From Deltaproteobacteria bacterium (GTDB lineage: Bacteria > BMS3Abin14): a stretch of DNA of 55,600 nucleotides. Location: assembly GCA_013151915.1 (NCBI GenBank), contig JAADHJ010000002.1, positions 1-55,600 on the forward strand, written 5' to 3'. The notes under the pieces were generated by a model, which was given only the letters and a program-made list of their open reading frames with translations, searched no databases and was not told the DNA's origin. Of this stretch, positions 8,055-17,851 are shown piece after piece (position 1 is the stretch's first letter; each line of letters starts with the position of its first letter). The position numbers and the translations under genes were made by a program.

Positions 8055-9390
8055 GGGCGTCCTCGATGTTCCGGACAGGTATGATCTCTATTCCGTCGAC
8101 CCTGGGAAGGTGGTCCAGGCCGGAGGAGGATACAATTGCTCTTTCCATGCCGAGCCTTGCGGCTTCCCGGAGGCGTCCTTCCAGGCGCGGGACCGGCCTT
8201 ACCTCGCCGGCCAGTCCGAGTTCACCGGAAACTCCTGTCCTTGGGCGGATGGACCGTTCCCGCATGCTGGATACCATGGCAAGGGCGATTCCCAGATCAG
8301 CGGCGGGTTCGGTGAGTCTCAGGCCTCCGGCGACGTTGACGAACACGTCCAGGCCGCCCGTCTGTATCCCCGCTTTCCTCTCCAGGACGGCGAGAATCAG
8401 AAGAACCCTAGACATGTCGGCCCCGGTTACGGTGCGGCGGGGGTTGGCGAATGGGGATGGGGCGGTCAATGCCTGGATCTCGACCATGATGGGCCGCGTA
8501 CCCTCGATTCCCATGACAGCGGCGGAACCGGATGAGTGACGTCCGGGAGATGGGAGGAACAGACTCGACGGATCCGCAACCTCCACGAGGCCCTGCCCCG
8601 TCATTTCCAGCAGGGCTATTTCGTTGGTAGAGCCGAACCGGTTTTTGACCGCCCTCAGGATGCGGAAGCTGTGGGATGCGTCGCCCTCGAAATACAGTAC
8701 CGTGTCAACAAGGTGTTCGAGAACCCTTGGCCCGGCGATGGCCCCGTCTTTGGTTACGTGGCCCACGATCCAGACGGCTATTTCCTGGGACTTGGCAAGG
8801 GTGACGGCCTGAGATGCGATTTCCCGGACCTGGGTAATGCTGCCCGCCGAGGAGGGGATATCCGGATGGTATAGAGTCTGGACTGAATCGAGAACGACGG
8901 CGTCCGGGGCGGTGGAACGGATCGCTTCCAGTACGGATGGAAAACTGTTTTCAGCCAGGACAAGAAGATTGTCCGATTCGGCGCTGACTCTCCTGGCCCG
9001 AATCCCGATCTGCTTTGCGGATTCCTCGGCGGTGGCGTAAAGGACCTTTTTCCCGTTCCCTGAAAGGGCGGACATTGTCTGGAGAAGCAGAGTCGACTTG
9101 CCGATGCCCGGGTCCCCGCCCAGGAGAATGGCCGATCCGGGCACGATCCCTCCGCCAAGGACCCGGTCGAGTTCGGCCGAACCGGTGGAAAGCCGTTCGA
9201 CAGCATCCTCGGGAATCCGGGAAATCGGGACAGGTTCAGCCGCGGGGGAAAGGATATTTCTTTTTTCAACAGGCCGGTGGGGTTGTTCCGCAACCGATCC
9301 CCATGTACCGCAATCCGGGCACCGACCGAACCACTTCGGGCTGGTGGCACCGCACTCCTGGCAGGCGAAAATGGTTTTGGGTGCGGCCAT
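8035..9390 (-). CDS. radA: DNA repair ATPase RadA
   Basis: A 451-residue protein with the full RadA layout: a C4 zinc finger (Cys10, Cys13, Cys24, Cys27 in CQECG...CPDCG), a RecA-like ATPase with Walker A GGDPGIGKST (91-100), the RadA-specific KNRFGSTNE motif, and a C-terminal Lon-protease-like domain. RadA promotes branch migration and processing of recombination intermediates. It lies six bases downstream of mlaD in a long minus-strand run and overlaps the next lipoprotein gene. Confidence 0.97.
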   Translation of the reverse strand: MAAPKTIFACQECGATSPKWFGRCPDCGTWGSVAEQPHRPVEKRNILSPAAEPVPISRIPEDAVERLSTGSAELDRVLGGGIVPGSAILLGGDPGIGKSTLLLQTMSALSGNGKKVLYATAEESAKQIGIRARRVSAESDNLLVLAENSFPSVLEAIRSTAPDAVVLDSVQTLYHPDIPSSAGSITQVREIASQAVTLAKSQEIAVWIVGHVTKDGAIAGPRVLEHLVDTVLYFEGDASHSFRILRAVKNRFGSTNEIALLEMTGQGLVEVADPSSLFLPSPGRHSSGSAAVMGIEGTRPIMVEIQALTAPSPFANPRRTVTGADMSRVLLILAVLERKAGIQTGGLDVFVNVAGGLRLTEPAADLGIALAMVSSMRERSIRPRTGVSGELGLAGEVRPVPRLEGRLREAARLGMERAIVSSSGLDHLPRVDGIEIIPVRNIEDALDTAFD

Positions 9391-9396
9391 GATTTC

Positions 9397-10914
9397 TCAG
9401 GGGATTCCCGCGCTGCCAAGAACATACTTGATGTCATCGTCCCTGAAGGTGAGACCAAGCCCCAACAAAAGGGATGGGTTACGCACACTGTTGACAATAT
9501 CGTCCACACCGAGGTTGACATGGAAGTAGTCCAGAAATCGGTAGGCCATGTAGACGGTCAGGTGAGGATTTTCCTCACGGCTGAAATCGTAGGCGTCGAA
9601 CGTGAGGCGAAGGTTGTCGTCCAGGGCAAACTGATCCACACCGACCCCGAAGGCAGACTCGATGTATCCGATACGAAGCGCCGTGTCGTTATACCGCCTG
9701 CCGTACTCCACCGAAAGTTTAAATGTGTCCTCGGCTTTGACCTGGCTGGTTTGGGTGACGGTGGTTCCCCCTCCCGTGGTGGTAGTGGTCGTGGTGTCCT
9801 TCCATGTCCGTTTTCCCTCCGAATCATCCACCAGTTCGAGGCGGTAGAATTTGTTTTTTCCGGGAATGATGTCCAGGCCAGCGTAACCTTTGAACTCATC
9901 GGTTTTTTCGAAGTAGCTCCCGTAAAAGTCCCACTTCAATTTGATTGAATCCTTCTTCTGGATGGCCTTGTTAACCCCCGCAAGGGTCTCGTTGAGATTG
10001 TTGTATACTGCTTTCTCGTTGATGAGTTTGCCCAAGGTTCCCTGTCCCGACTCTATACGTTGTGCGATGGTCCTGACGGATTTCAGGGTATTTTCAAGGA
10101 TTTCCGAGTCCCGCTGAATGCGTTCGATGGTGGATTTGATATTCTCCCGGTTTTCGGAGATGATCCCGGTAACCTCGTCGGAGGCATTTCCAAGTTTTGA
10201 TGTAAGGGTGGGCAGATCATCCCTGAGGCTCTCCGATACCTGGCGGATATTGGAGATGGCCGTCCTGAACTCCTCCCTGTTTTCCGATGCGATGGCGTCC
10301 AGGTTTTTCGAAAGACTTTCAACGTTAGAGAGGATCCGTTTCACCTTGCCCTGGTTTTCGGAAACCATACGATTGAGGTTGCCGGAAAGGTCTCTGGTGT
10401 TTTTCAGGATCTGGGAGAGGGACTTTTCCCCCTCATCGGAGGCTATAACCTTTCGCAGGCTGCTGAGGAGACCGGACAGGTCCCGCCCGGCGGATTCCAG
10501 TGATTGAAACAGCTTGTCCATGTCAACGGACGATTTGGTACGCACCACCGTCTCGCCGGGACGATAATAGTCCTTCGCGGTCCCGGGCTCGATCTGTATG
10601 TACTTGTCGCCCAGAATCCCCTGGTTCTTGATGGACAGGGAGGCGTCACGATCCACGCTGAACCGCTCTTCGATGACCATGGTGACCTGGGCCTGGCGCT
10701 CAACAATATCTATGTTCTTCACCCTGCCCACGTTAACCCCCACCATCCTCACCGGCGCATTGATTTCAAGGCCGCTTGCGTCGTGGAAGACGGCCGTCAG
10801 CTCATAGCCGTTTTTTTCCCCGAGTTGGGTCACCTTCATGGTGCCCCAAACGAAGATGGCAAAGCCGACGATTACGAAGATTCCCAGGCGGGCTTCAGCG
10901 CTGAATTTTGCCAT
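9397..10914 (-). CDS. mlaD: MlaD-type MCE protein with long coiled coil and barrel-like C terminus
   Basis: A 505-residue substrate-binding component of an Mla lipid transporter. One N-terminal membrane segment (IFVIVGFAIFVWGTM) is followed by an MCE domain (about 38-115). A long heptad-rich helix (about 125-325) has repeated NxxxLSxNL / SENREN patterns. The last 170 residues alternate polar and hydrophobic positions in short strands, end in VLGSAGIP, and carry a threonine-rich loop (DTTTTTTTGGG). That tail looks like an outer-membrane beta-barrel or beta-sandwich and is absent from E. coli MlaD (about 180 residues). It is the last mla gene of mlaE-mlaF-mlaD. GGAGAG precedes the ATG. Confidence 0.9.
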   Translation of the reverse strand: MAKFSAEARLGIFVIVGFAIFVWGTMKVTQLGEKNGYELTAVFHDASGLEINAPVRMVGVNVGRVKNIDIVERQAQVTMVIEERFSVDRDASLSIKNQGILGDKYIQIEPGTAKDYYRPGETVVRTKSSVDMDKLFQSLESAGRDLSGLLSSLRKVIASDEGEKSLSQILKNTRDLSGNLNRMVSENQGKVKRILSNVESLSKNLDAIASENREEFRTAISNIRQVSESLRDDLPTLTSKLGNASDEVTGIISENRENIKSTIERIQRDSEILENTLKSVRTIAQRIESGQGTLGKLINEKAVYNNLNETLAGVNKAIQKKDSIKLKWDFYGSYFEKTDEFKGYAGLDIIPGKNKFYRLELVDDSEGKRTWKDTTTTTTTGGGTTVTQTSQVKAEDTFKLSVEYGRRYNDTALRIGYIESAFGVGVDQFALDDNLRLTFDAYDFSREENPHLTVYMAYRFLDYFHVNLGVDDIVNSVRNPSLLLGLGLTFRDDDIKYVLGSAGIP

Positions 10915-10969
10915 GTACTTCTCTCCGTGTTAAGTTCGCTCTAATTTTGACAACCGCGTAAAAAGTCCA

Positions 10970-11740
10970 TCAATTTTCCAGTTCCTCGGTTATGGGCCCC
11001 TGCGCTCTGCCGTTGATGAACTGTTGAACGTAGGGGTTGCCGGTTGTCCGGATCTCCTCCGGCGTTCCACTCTCTATAATCTTTCCTTTGTACAACATGG
11101 CGATGCGGTCGGCAATCTTGTATGCGCTGGTCATGTCGTGGGTAATGGATATTGAAGTAATTCCCAGGTCCTCCCTGAGCTGGACGATGAGGTCATTGAT
11201 GGTGGCCGCCATAATGGGGTCCAGACCTGTTGTGGGCTCGTCGTAGAGGAGGATCTCGGGTTCCGTCGCAATGGCCCTGGCGAGTCCCACCCTTTTGCGC
11301 ATGCCGCCGGACAGCTCGGCCGGAAAGAGATCAAGAATGTCGGAAAGGCCCACCTTGCCGAGCTTCTCCTCGACGATCCGCCGGATCTCCCTCTCCTTGA
11401 GGCCCGACTGCTGGATCAGGGCAAACCCGACATTCTCCCAGACCCTGAGGGAATCGAAGAGAGCCGCTCCCTGAAACAGCATCCCGAACTTCCTTCTCAT
11501 CCGGTCCATCTCTTCGGGAGGTTGACCGATGATAGAGACACCGTCAACCTCAATTTCCCCCGCATCGGGTTTCAGAATCCCGATGATGCACTTGATCAAG
11601 ACACTTTTGCCCACCCCGCTTCCGCCGATTACCACCAGGCTTTCGCCCTTCATGACGTCCAGGCCGGCGCCGTCGAGGACGAGCTTTTCCCCAAACGATT
11701 TTACCAGGCCCCTGACCTTTATCTTCGGCCGTGCGTTCAT
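10970..11740 (-). CDS. mlaF: Mla lipid transport ATP-binding protein MlaF
   Basis: An ABC ATPase of about 256 residues: Walker A GGSGVGKS, signature LSGGMRKRVGLARA, Walker B ILLYDEPTTGLDP and the H-loop SITHD. The methionine-arginine variant after LSGG is typical of MlaF. The frame is open upstream, but the real start is ATG 11740 (MNARPKIKV), which overlaps the mlaE stop as TGATG; the extra residues would duplicate mlaE sequence in another frame. It powers phospholipid movement between outer and inner membrane together with MlaE and MlaD. Confidence 0.95.
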   Translation of the reverse strand: MNARPKIKVRGLVKSFGEKLVLDGAGLDVMKGESLVVIGGSGVGKSVLIKCIIGILKPDAGEIEVDGVSIIGQPPEEMDRMRRKFGMLFQGAALFDSLRVWENVGFALIQQSGLKEREIRRIVEEKLGKVGLSDILDLFPAELSGGMRKRVGLARAIATEPEILLYDEPTTGLDPIMAATINDLIVQLREDLGITSISITHDMTSAYKIADRIAMLYKGKIIESGTPEEIRTTGNPYVQQFINGRAQGPITEELEN

Positions 11741-12516
11741 CAGAACATGAAAGCCGTGAGAAAATAGTTGAAGATAAGGATGAGGATGGATGCCCCCACC
11801 ACGGCTCTGGTAGTGGCCCTTCCCACTCCCTCCGCGCCTCCGCTGGCATGAAACCCCATGTGACATCCCACCAGCGCGATGATCATCCCAAAGATGGAGG
11901 CTTTAAAGAGACCGGCTGTTATGTCTGAAAATTCCAGGTATTGGAGGGTCCGGTTGACGTAGATGGCGCTGCTGGTCCCGAGAATGGTCACGGAGACCAG
12001 GTAGCCTCCAATGATGCCTATCAGGTCGGCGAACACCACGAGAAAAGGGAGCATGATCATTGCCGCGATGAAGCGGGGCACGACCAGGTAGCGGACCGGA
12101 TCTGTGGCCAGGGTGACGAGGGCGTCGATCTGCTCCGTCACCTTCATTGTTCCCAGTTCCGCCGCCATTGCCGAGCCGACGCGGCCTGCCACCATTATGC
12201 TTGCCAGCACGGGTCCCAGTTCGCGTGTCATTGACAGGGCGACCACGGTTCCTACCAGGCCCTCCGCGCCGAACCTCTTGAATCCACTGAAGGTCTGGAG
12301 GGCCAGAACAGCTCCGGTGAAAAGACCCGTAATCAGGACAACGGGAAGGGACCTGACCCCCACCTCCTCCATCTGCTGGATTGTCAGACGAAAGGGAACC
12401 GGCCGATGGAAGACGCCGCGGACGACCCTCACGAGCAGAAGAAAGCCGTCCCCTATTTCCTCCAGATATGTAAGGCTCAGTTCACCGATCCATTCGAAGG
12501 GGGAGGCAAGTCTCAT
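11740..12516 (-). CDS. mlaE: Mla permease MlaE
   Basis: A 258-residue inner-membrane permease (MlaE/DUF140 family). The hallmark segment TRELGPVLASIMVAGRVGSAMAAELGTM is split over the central region, and about five or six hydrophobic segments follow. It starts the mla set; the downstream mlaF ATG overlaps its stop. The ATG at 12516 lies four bases from the end of alr, so the whole alr-mla-radA stretch may be one transcript. Confidence 0.94.
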   Translation of the reverse strand: MRLASPFEWIGELSLTYLEEIGDGFLLLVRVVRGVFHRPVPFRLTIQQMEEVGVRSLPVVLITGLFTGAVLALQTFSGFKRFGAEGLVGTVVALSMTRELGPVLASIMVAGRVGSAMAAELGTMKVTEQIDALVTLATDPVRYLVVPRFIAAMIMLPFLVVFADLIGIIGGYLVSVTILGTSSAIYVNRTLQYLEFSDITAGLFKASIFGMIIALVGCHMGFHASGGAEGVGRATTRAVVGASILILIFNYFLTAFMF

Positions 12517-12520
12517 GATT

Positions 12521-13678
12521 CTACGTGCCTTTTAATCCTTCGTCGTGATAGAACCTCGGGACCCGGCTGGAAATGCCGCAGAATATTTCGTAGTTGATGG
12601 TATGACAAAGATCTGCGATTTCCTCAGCTGTTACGGACACATCCCCCTGTTGCCCTATCACCACCGCCTCGTCACCCGGAAAAATACCGTCGATCCCGGT
12701 AATGTCCACCATGGTCATGTCCATGGTCACCCGCCCCACCACCGGGACGCGTTTTCCTCCAAGGAGAACCTGTCCGCAGTTGGTAAGGGATCTTGGATAT
12801 CCGTCGGCGTATCCAACGGCGATGGTGGCGATCCGGCTGTCCCGGGAGGTGATGAAATCATGTCCGTAGCTGATCCCTGTCCCGGGAGGGATGTCCTTGA
12901 CCTGTATGACACGGCACTTCCACGTCAGGATGGGTGACAGTTCGCCGGTGGCGGTGTCAGGGGAAGGCGCTGCCCCGTACAGCATGATTCCAGGCCTTAC
13001 GCCGGTGCCTTCGGGGTATCTGGAGGTAAGGACAGCGGCTGAATTGGCCAGGTGGTAGAGGTTTCCCGGGAACCCGGATTTCCGAAGACTGTTCCGGACC
13101 TCCTCGAACCTTTCGATCTGGATCCTGGTCATCTCGGTGTCGGCGAGGTCCGCATTTGCAAAATGGGTGTAAACGCCCACCATTTCCAGGGCCGGCAGGC
13201 CCCGAATGGCGGTTGCCTCCTGCAGTGCGTCATGCCATGGAACGCCCAGCCGGGACATGCCGGTGTCCACCTTCAGGTGGACCTTCATCCTGCGGCCCCG
13301 GCCGACGGCTATTTCAGACAGCTTTTCAGCAAGCCGGGTGTGTGGGATGGTCAACTCCACGTTCCACCTGACTGCTTTTTCCAGGTCGGCCTCAATAGTT
13401 CTTCCCATGACCATCACCCGGCCGGAAATACCCGCCACGCGCAGCTCCCGGGCCTCTTCCACGTTGGCCACTCCCAGGATCGACGCGCCTTCCTCGACAA
13501 GCGCCCTGGCGACGGGTACCGCCCCATGGCCGTAGGCATTGGCCTTGATAATGGATATTACGGGTGTGTCGGGAGGAATTCGGCGGCGGACAAGCCTGAA
13601 ATTACGGCGCAGGGCGGACAGGTCAACTTCAACCCAGCAGGCGGTGTTTTCATGTGTCGGCGGTTTCGAATGCGACAT
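12521..13678 (-). CDS. alr: Alanine racemase
   Basis: A PLP enzyme of 385 residues that makes D-alanine for peptidoglycan. The PLP lysine lies in SIIKANAYGHG, and the second catalytic base is the tyrosine in GTGISYGHDF. VRPGIMLYG, the substrate-side motif, is also present. The open frame extends 62 codons further upstream, but that part is a shadow of dnaB; the ATG at 13678 (MSHSKPPTHENTACWVEVDL) gives the usual family length and begins eight bases after dnaB. Confidence 0.96.
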   Translation of the reverse strand: MSHSKPPTHENTACWVEVDLSALRRNFRLVRRRIPPDTPVISIIKANAYGHGAVPVARALVEEGASILGVANVEEARELRVAGISGRVMVMGRTIEADLEKAVRWNVELTIPHTRLAEKLSEIAVGRGRRMKVHLKVDTGMSRLGVPWHDALQEATAIRGLPALEMVGVYTHFANADLADTEMTRIQIERFEEVRNSLRKSGFPGNLYHLANSAAVLTSRYPEGTGVRPGIMLYGAAPSPDTATGELSPILTWKCRVIQVKDIPPGTGISYGHDFITSRDSRIATIAVGYADGYPRSLTNCGQVLLGGKRVPVVGRVTMDMTMVDITGIDGIFPGDEAVVIGQQGDVSVTAEEIADLCHTINYEIFCGISSRVPRFYHDEGLKGT

Positions 13679-13685
13679 GGAATTA

Positions 13686-15029
13686 TTAGAAAGTCTCGCG
13701 GTTAGTGAAGTCCTCGAATCGGGTGTACTTGTCGAGCCAGGCCAGCTTTCGGGTGCCCACGGGGCCGTTCCGCTGTTTGCCGATGATGATTTCAGCGGTG
13801 CCCTTGTCCGCCGAATTCTTGTCGTAGAATTCATCCCGGTAGATAAAGAAGATAACGTCGGCATCCTGTTCGATGGCGCCCGATTCCCTCAGGTCAGCCA
13901 GCATGGGCCTCTTATCCTGCCGGTTCTCCACCGCTCTGTTTAGCTGGGAAAGGGCGACAACGGGAAGGGCCAACTCCTTGGCAAGGGCCTTGAGCGAACG
14001 GCTGATTTCGGAGATCTCCTGTTCTCTGTTGTCGATTCTCCCTCTGCCGCGCATCAGCTGTAGATAGTCAACGATGACCAGATCCAGCCCCTTGTCCGCT
14101 TTCATCCGCCGCGTCTTCGCCCGCATCTCCATGGCGCTGAGAGCTGGGGTATCGTCTATGAAAATGGAGGCGTCCGACAGCAGGCCCGCGGCCCGCGTCA
14201 GCTTGGGCCAGTCGGTATCCCCAAGATACCCACTCCGCAGACGGTGAGCATCTATGCGTGCTTCCGAGCACAGCATCCTCGTTACGAGCTGTTCCCTGGC
14301 CATCTCCAGGCTGAAGATGGCCACGTTGAGTTTGCCGGCACACGCGGCGTTCTGTGCGATATTGAGGGCGAAGGCGGTCTTGCCCATGGAGGGGCGACCA
14401 GCTACGATAATCAGGTCGGAAGACTGCAGCCCGGATGTCAGATCGTCGATATCTTTAAACCCGGTAGGGACTCCGGTGACATGTTCCTTGCGGGCGTAAA
14501 GGCCCTCAATGGTTCTGAAACTGCTTTTGACGATCTCCTTGATGGAGAAAAACGTGGCGCCGATCCTCCTGTCGGATATCTGGAAGATACGGCGTTCAGC
14601 TTCATCAATGATTTCATCGACATCGCCGGGGGAATCGAAGCATTCCTCGACAATCTCGGAGGAAGTGGTGATAAGAGCCCGGAGGATGGCCTTTTCCTTG
14701 ACGATATTTGCATAGTGGGCGGCCCCGGCGGATGTGGGCACGGCCTCGGCCAGGGAAGGGATATAGGCCGCTCCACCCGCCCGTTCCAGGAGACCGTCTG
14801 ATCTCAATCGGTTGGTGAGGGTTACAAGGTCGATGGGTTGGCCACGCTCATTGAGGCTGAGCATGGAGGAAAAGATGGTTCGATGGCCCTCCTGGTAGAA
14901 GGCGTTGGGATCAAGGACCTCCAAAACCGTGAAAATGACCTCGTTGTCCAGAAGAATAGCGCCGAGGACGGCTCTTTCCGCCTCCAGGTTCTGAGGGGGG
15001 ACTTTCCTTGGATCAACGTGGTCAGGCAT
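13686..15029 (-). CDS. dnaB: Replicative DNA helicase DnaB
   Basis: A 447-residue hexameric helicase. The N-terminal domain starts PPQNLEAERAVLGAILLD; the RecA-like motor has Walker A GRPSMGKT, the DnaB motif LEMAREQLVTRML, Walker B LVIVDYLQLM and the C-terminal QRNGPVGT. No intein interrupts it, although dnaB is a common intein site. It lies eight bases after rplI in the same direction. Confidence 0.97.
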   Translation of the reverse strand: MPDHVDPRKVPPQNLEAERAVLGAILLDNEVIFTVLEVLDPNAFYQEGHRTIFSSMLSLNERGQPIDLVTLTNRLRSDGLLERAGGAAYIPSLAEAVPTSAGAAHYANIVKEKAILRALITTSSEIVEECFDSPGDVDEIIDEAERRIFQISDRRIGATFFSIKEIVKSSFRTIEGLYARKEHVTGVPTGFKDIDDLTSGLQSSDLIIVAGRPSMGKTAFALNIAQNAACAGKLNVAIFSLEMAREQLVTRMLCSEARIDAHRLRSGYLGDTDWPKLTRAAGLLSDASIFIDDTPALSAMEMRAKTRRMKADKGLDLVIVDYLQLMRGRGRIDNREQEISEISRSLKALAKELALPVVALSQLNRAVENRQDKRPMLADLRESGAIEQDADVIFFIYRDEFYDKNSADKGTAEIIIGKQRNGPVGTRKLAWLDKYTRFEDFTNRETF

Positions 15030-15037
15030 GGGGCATT

Positions 15038-15499
15038 TTATTGAGCTTCACTTTCCGCTTCCCCGACGACTGCGATTTTGACGGTAGCGGAAACATTCTG
15101 GTGGAGCTTGATGGATACCTCGAATTCGCCAAGTTCCTTGATGTTATCCTCAAGCAGGATATCCCTCCGGTCAATATTTATCCCTTCGGCGGCCAGGGCT
15201 TCTCCAATGTCCATGTTGGTTACGGATCCGAAAAGCCTTCCAGCCTCGCCGGCCTTTCTGGTCAGCGTCAGGGAAACTCCCAAAAGCTTTTCAGCAATCG
15301 ACTGGGCATCGGTACGTGTTTTCTCAACCTTTTTCTGAAGGGCTTGCAGCTGGTGTTCCTGAGACTTGATGTTTCTGGACGTGGCCTGAACCGCCAGTTT
15401 ACGGGGGATAAGGTAATTTCTGGCATAGCCCTGCCGGACTTCCACCGAATCTCCCATTTTGCCAAGGCTGGATACGTCTTCCAAAAGTATAACCTTCAT
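15038..15499 (-). CDS. rplI: 50S ribosomal protein L9
   Basis: A 153-residue protein starting MKVILLEDVSSLGKMGD and containing the L9 signature VRQGYARNYLIPRKLA, followed by the connecting helix and C-terminal domain. It binds 23S rRNA and helps to maintain reading frame. It is placed between the DUF2232 gene and dnaB, the usual order in this group. Confidence 0.97.
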   Translation of the reverse strand: MKVILLEDVSSLGKMGDSVEVRQGYARNYLIPRKLAVQATSRNIKSQEHQLQALQKKVEKTRTDAQSIAEKLLGVSLTLTRKAGEAGRLFGSVTNMDIGEALAAEGINIDRRDILLEDNIKELGEFEVSIKLHQNVSATVKIAVVGEAESEAQ

Positions 15500-15553
15500 C
15501 GTCTGTCTCCTCTGTCCGTTTGGTGAACCACAGCTAACAAAATGGTGATCGTC

Positions 15554-16546
15554 TCAACCATCTGATGGGGGGGCGGTACCCTCTCCGAGGGGAAACCGTC
15601 GCCTGAAGTCAAACCATGTGTCGAACAATCCAAGCAAGGCGATTGTCAGCATCAGGGCCATTGGCAACTGCATGGCCAGAAAAGCGAGGACAAGCGCCCT
15701 GAGGAATAACGGGAGTGAATAACGGGCAAATAAATGGCCCATGACCAGCATTCCCTGAACTCCGTAAAGAGTTGCAAGCGGCAACAGGGCGTTCAGGCCC
15801 ACATCCCTGATGGTTCCCTTACTGACCAGCACCATGAATGCCAGGCCGACAAAGACACCCACAAACGGAAACGGGAGCGCCCATGTGGAGAAGTAGTTGG
15901 GCGTGTCCCCGGCGGTGCCCTCTGATACCTGGAGCCATCTCCTGATAACCGACGAGTAGACGCTGATCAAAAGGATCAGTGTCGACAGCCAAATCCCGAC
16001 GAGCATGCGCTTCCAGATCTCCAGAAGCCAGGCAATGCGCGCACTATCCTCGGCGGAGATACCACCGGTGCCTCCGGACGGGAGAGATTTCATCATCAGG
16101 CCCATCTGGTTCAGGGTCTTTTCGTAAACTCCCGATATGCCTTCCCCGGAAACGGCTCCGTAGATGACAAGCGCCGCCAGGGCGGATGCGGCCACCAGAC
16201 CCACCGCCATTACCACTGAGATATAGGGCTGCCTGTTGGAACCTGAGACCCAGTAGATACCCAGACACATGGGAATGGTCTCAACCAGGAAATACAGGCC
16301 GGGCCCGACACCCTGGACAACCGAAACGACCAACGCGACGGCCGCGACGGCCGTCATGCCCTCCGGAACGTTTCGCCGTTTCATCCCATAGGCGAGGGGT
16401 AGGGGGATAAGGACAGCCAGGGCTCCCCCCAGCGGCGGGCTGAACGCCTGGACTGAAAGGGGAATCAGGGCAAACCCCAGGAGGCGCAGCCACAGGGAGA
16501 TAATCCCCTTGTGGGATGCCTCCAGCACGGTTTCCTCAGCGCTCAA
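15554..16546 (-). CDS. DUF2232 (YybS-like) membrane protein
   Basis: A polytopic inner-membrane protein of up to 330 residues with about eight hydrophobic segments. DUF2232 proteins are regularly encoded between rpsR and rplI; their function is unknown. The open frame starts at a TTG (16546) overlapping the end of rpsR by 11 bases; a GTG at 16528 with GAGGA just upstream is an equally good start. The C-terminal tail is short and charged ([19 protein letters not shown]). Confidence 0.8.
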   Translation of the reverse strand: MSAEETVLEASHKGIISLWLRLLGFALIPLSVQAFSPPLGGALAVLIPLPLAYGMKRRNVPEGMTAVAAVALVVSVVQGVGPGLYFLVETIPMCLGIYWVSGSNRQPYISVVMAVGLVAASALAALVIYGAVSGEGISGVYEKTLNQMGLMMKSLPSGGTGGISAEDSARIAWLLEIWKRMLVGIWLSTLILLISVYSSVIRRWLQVSEGTAGDTPNYFSTWALPFPFVGVFVGLAFMVLVSKGTIRDVGLNALLPLATLYGVQGMLVMGHLFARYSLPLFLRALVLAFLAMQLPMALMLTIALLGLFDTWFDFRRRFPLGEGTAPPSDG

Positions 16547-16763
16547 CCGTGAAGGGTAAAAAGGCGATGTTGCGGGCTTTTTTTATGGCGTGCGTAAGCA
16601 TTCTCTGGTGTTTCGCACAGTTGCCTGAAATCCTGCTGGGAAGGATTTTACCCCTATCGGTAATATATCTTTTAAGGGCGATGGCATTTTTGTAATCGAC
16701 GTGATCAACCTTGTTCACACAGAAGTTGCAGACCTTTCGTCGCCTTATGAAATGTTTTTTCAT
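16536..16763 (-). CDS. rpsR: 30S ribosomal protein S18
   Basis: A 75-residue basic protein with the S18 core [34 protein letters not shown]. The N terminus has CNFC and a later Cys, the pattern of zinc-binding S18 forms. AGGA lies nine bases before the ATG. It follows ssb by 41 bases. Confidence 0.97.
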   Translation of the reverse strand: MKKHFIRRRKVCNFCVNKVDHVDYKNAIALKRYITDRGKILPSRISGNCAKHQRMLTHAIKKARNIAFLPFTVER

Positions 16764-16804
16764 ATTATTTTTCCTGTCGGCAATATGTTCTCTTGTGACG
16801 TGCG

Positions 16805-17209
16805 TTAAAAGGGGATGTCTTTATCGTCAAACTCAGGGGGCGAATCATCGCCTCCCTTTTCCGAACGGTTCGTGTCGGATTTCCCGGACCCGAGGAACTG
16901 GACATTGGAGGCCACGACCTCGATCTTGCTCCGCTTTTGTCCATCATCGGTTTCCCACCGTCGCTGCTGGAGACGTCCCTCGATCAATATCGGGCGTCCC
17001 TTGCCCAGATATTCGCTGCAGTTTTCCGCCTGTTTGCCGAACACGACGATGTCGAAGAAGCTGGTCTCCTCCCGAACCTGGTCATCCCCCTTCCAACGGC
17101 GGTTGACGGCAAGCGAAAGGTTGGCTACCGCCGTCCCGTTTGGTGTGTATCTCAGTTCAGGATCGCGCGTCAGGCGTCCCATCAGGATTACCCGGTTAAA
17201 ATCTGCCAT
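16805..17209 (-). CDS. ssb: Single-stranded DNA-binding protein
   Basis: A 134-residue SSB: an OB fold with [34 protein letters not shown] and the conserved core [21 protein letters not shown], a short linker and the acidic C-terminal tip EFDDKDIPF that recruits partner proteins. The ATG at 17209 is preferred over an upstream in-frame start because it begins the OB fold; it overlaps the rpsF stop by 14 bases. Confidence 0.97.
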   Translation of the reverse strand: MADFNRVILMGRLTRDPELRYTPNGTAVANLSLAVNRRWKGDDQVREETSFFDIVVFGKQAENCSEYLGKGRPILIEGRLQQRRWETDDGQKRSKIEVVASNVQFLGSGKSDTNRSEKGGDDSPPEFDDKDIPF

Positions 17210-17564
17210 TATAACCTTCCCGTATGGATAAAGTCGGGTCGTCCAGGAGGTGAGGCCTGATCTTCTCCGCCGCGTCCATATCCTCAACCCGAACGGTCAT
17301 GAAGCGGATGCTCTGCTCGGAAATCCGCAGGTTTCTCTCAAGCTCGGCAATGGTTGGGGGGGTTCCCGTGAAGAGGAGCCAGACGAAGTTTCCCTTGACA
17401 TGGCCCTTAACTTTGTAGGCGAGTTTGCGGAGTCCCCAGATATCGGATTTGCGTACTTCCCCGCCCTGTTCGGTGATTACGCCTGAGAACCGTTCAGTGG
17501 TACCCTGCACCTCCTCCTCGGTGAGATCGGGGTGGAGGATTATTACTGTCTCGTAGCCTTTCAC
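17196..17564 (-). CDS. rpsF: 30S ribosomal protein S6
   Basis: A 122-residue S6 protein beginning VKGYETVIILHPDLTEEEV, with the RKSDIWGLRKLAYKVKGH core and an extended C terminus. I choose the GTG at 17564 because AAGGAG lies nine bases upstream; the longer frame begins inside non-conserved sequence. It is the first gene of rpsF-ssb-rpsR-DUF2232-rplI-dnaB. Confidence 0.95.
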   Translation of the reverse strand: MKGYETVIILHPDLTEEEVQGTTERFSGVITEQGGEVRKSDIWGLRKLAYKVKGHVKGNFVWLLFTGTPPTIAELERNLRISEQSIRFMTVRVEDMDAAEKIRPHLLDDPTLSIREGYNGRF

Positions 17565-17638
17565 GCAGATTTTCTCCTTTCGGGCTTCAGCCCCCACCCA
17601 CCGGGTGGTTCCGGCAATGGGAGCAAGGAGTTGATGTT

Positions 17639-17700
17639 CCCCCTAATGGGCGCGTTGATGACTTCACAAGAAGTCATCAACGTTGAGTATGTTGGGAAAT
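17639..17700. repeat. Fragment of the covarying hairpin repeat family
   Basis: The text cccctaatgggcgcgttgat followed by gacttcacaagaagtcatcaac matches the right end of the roughly 155-bp repeats at 22881-23039 and 43789-43947. Only the right portion is present. It lies in the 287-base gap upstream of rpsF, which holds no gene. Confidence 0.55.
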
Positions 17701-17791
17701 TTCTAGCACAATTACGGAACCTAATCAAGATGGACTTGCAAAAAGTCATCAGGCAGGGTTGCGCAGGGGAAAACCAGGGGTTAGTCAGGAA

Positions 17792-17832
17792 GGCTCTGAA
17801 TGCCGGCCCCTTGAGGGTCGGCATTCAGAGCC
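17792..17832. terminator. Large stem-loop downstream of hppA
   Basis: The arms ggctctgaatgccg (17792-17805) and cggcattcagagcc (17819-17832) pair perfectly; G-T and three G-C pairs extend the stem to 18 bp with a five-base loop. It starts 20 bases beyond the hppA stop, where a terminator is expected, but no T run follows on the minus strand, so it may be a transcript-end stabiliser instead. Confidence 0.55.
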
Positions 17833-17851
17833 GGATTGAAAGCGGACCGAC

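Noticed and set aside
11740-11866. N-terminal extension of MlaF to 298 residues
   Set aside because: The added part is mlaE sequence in another frame, and ATG 11740 is coupled to the mlaE stop.
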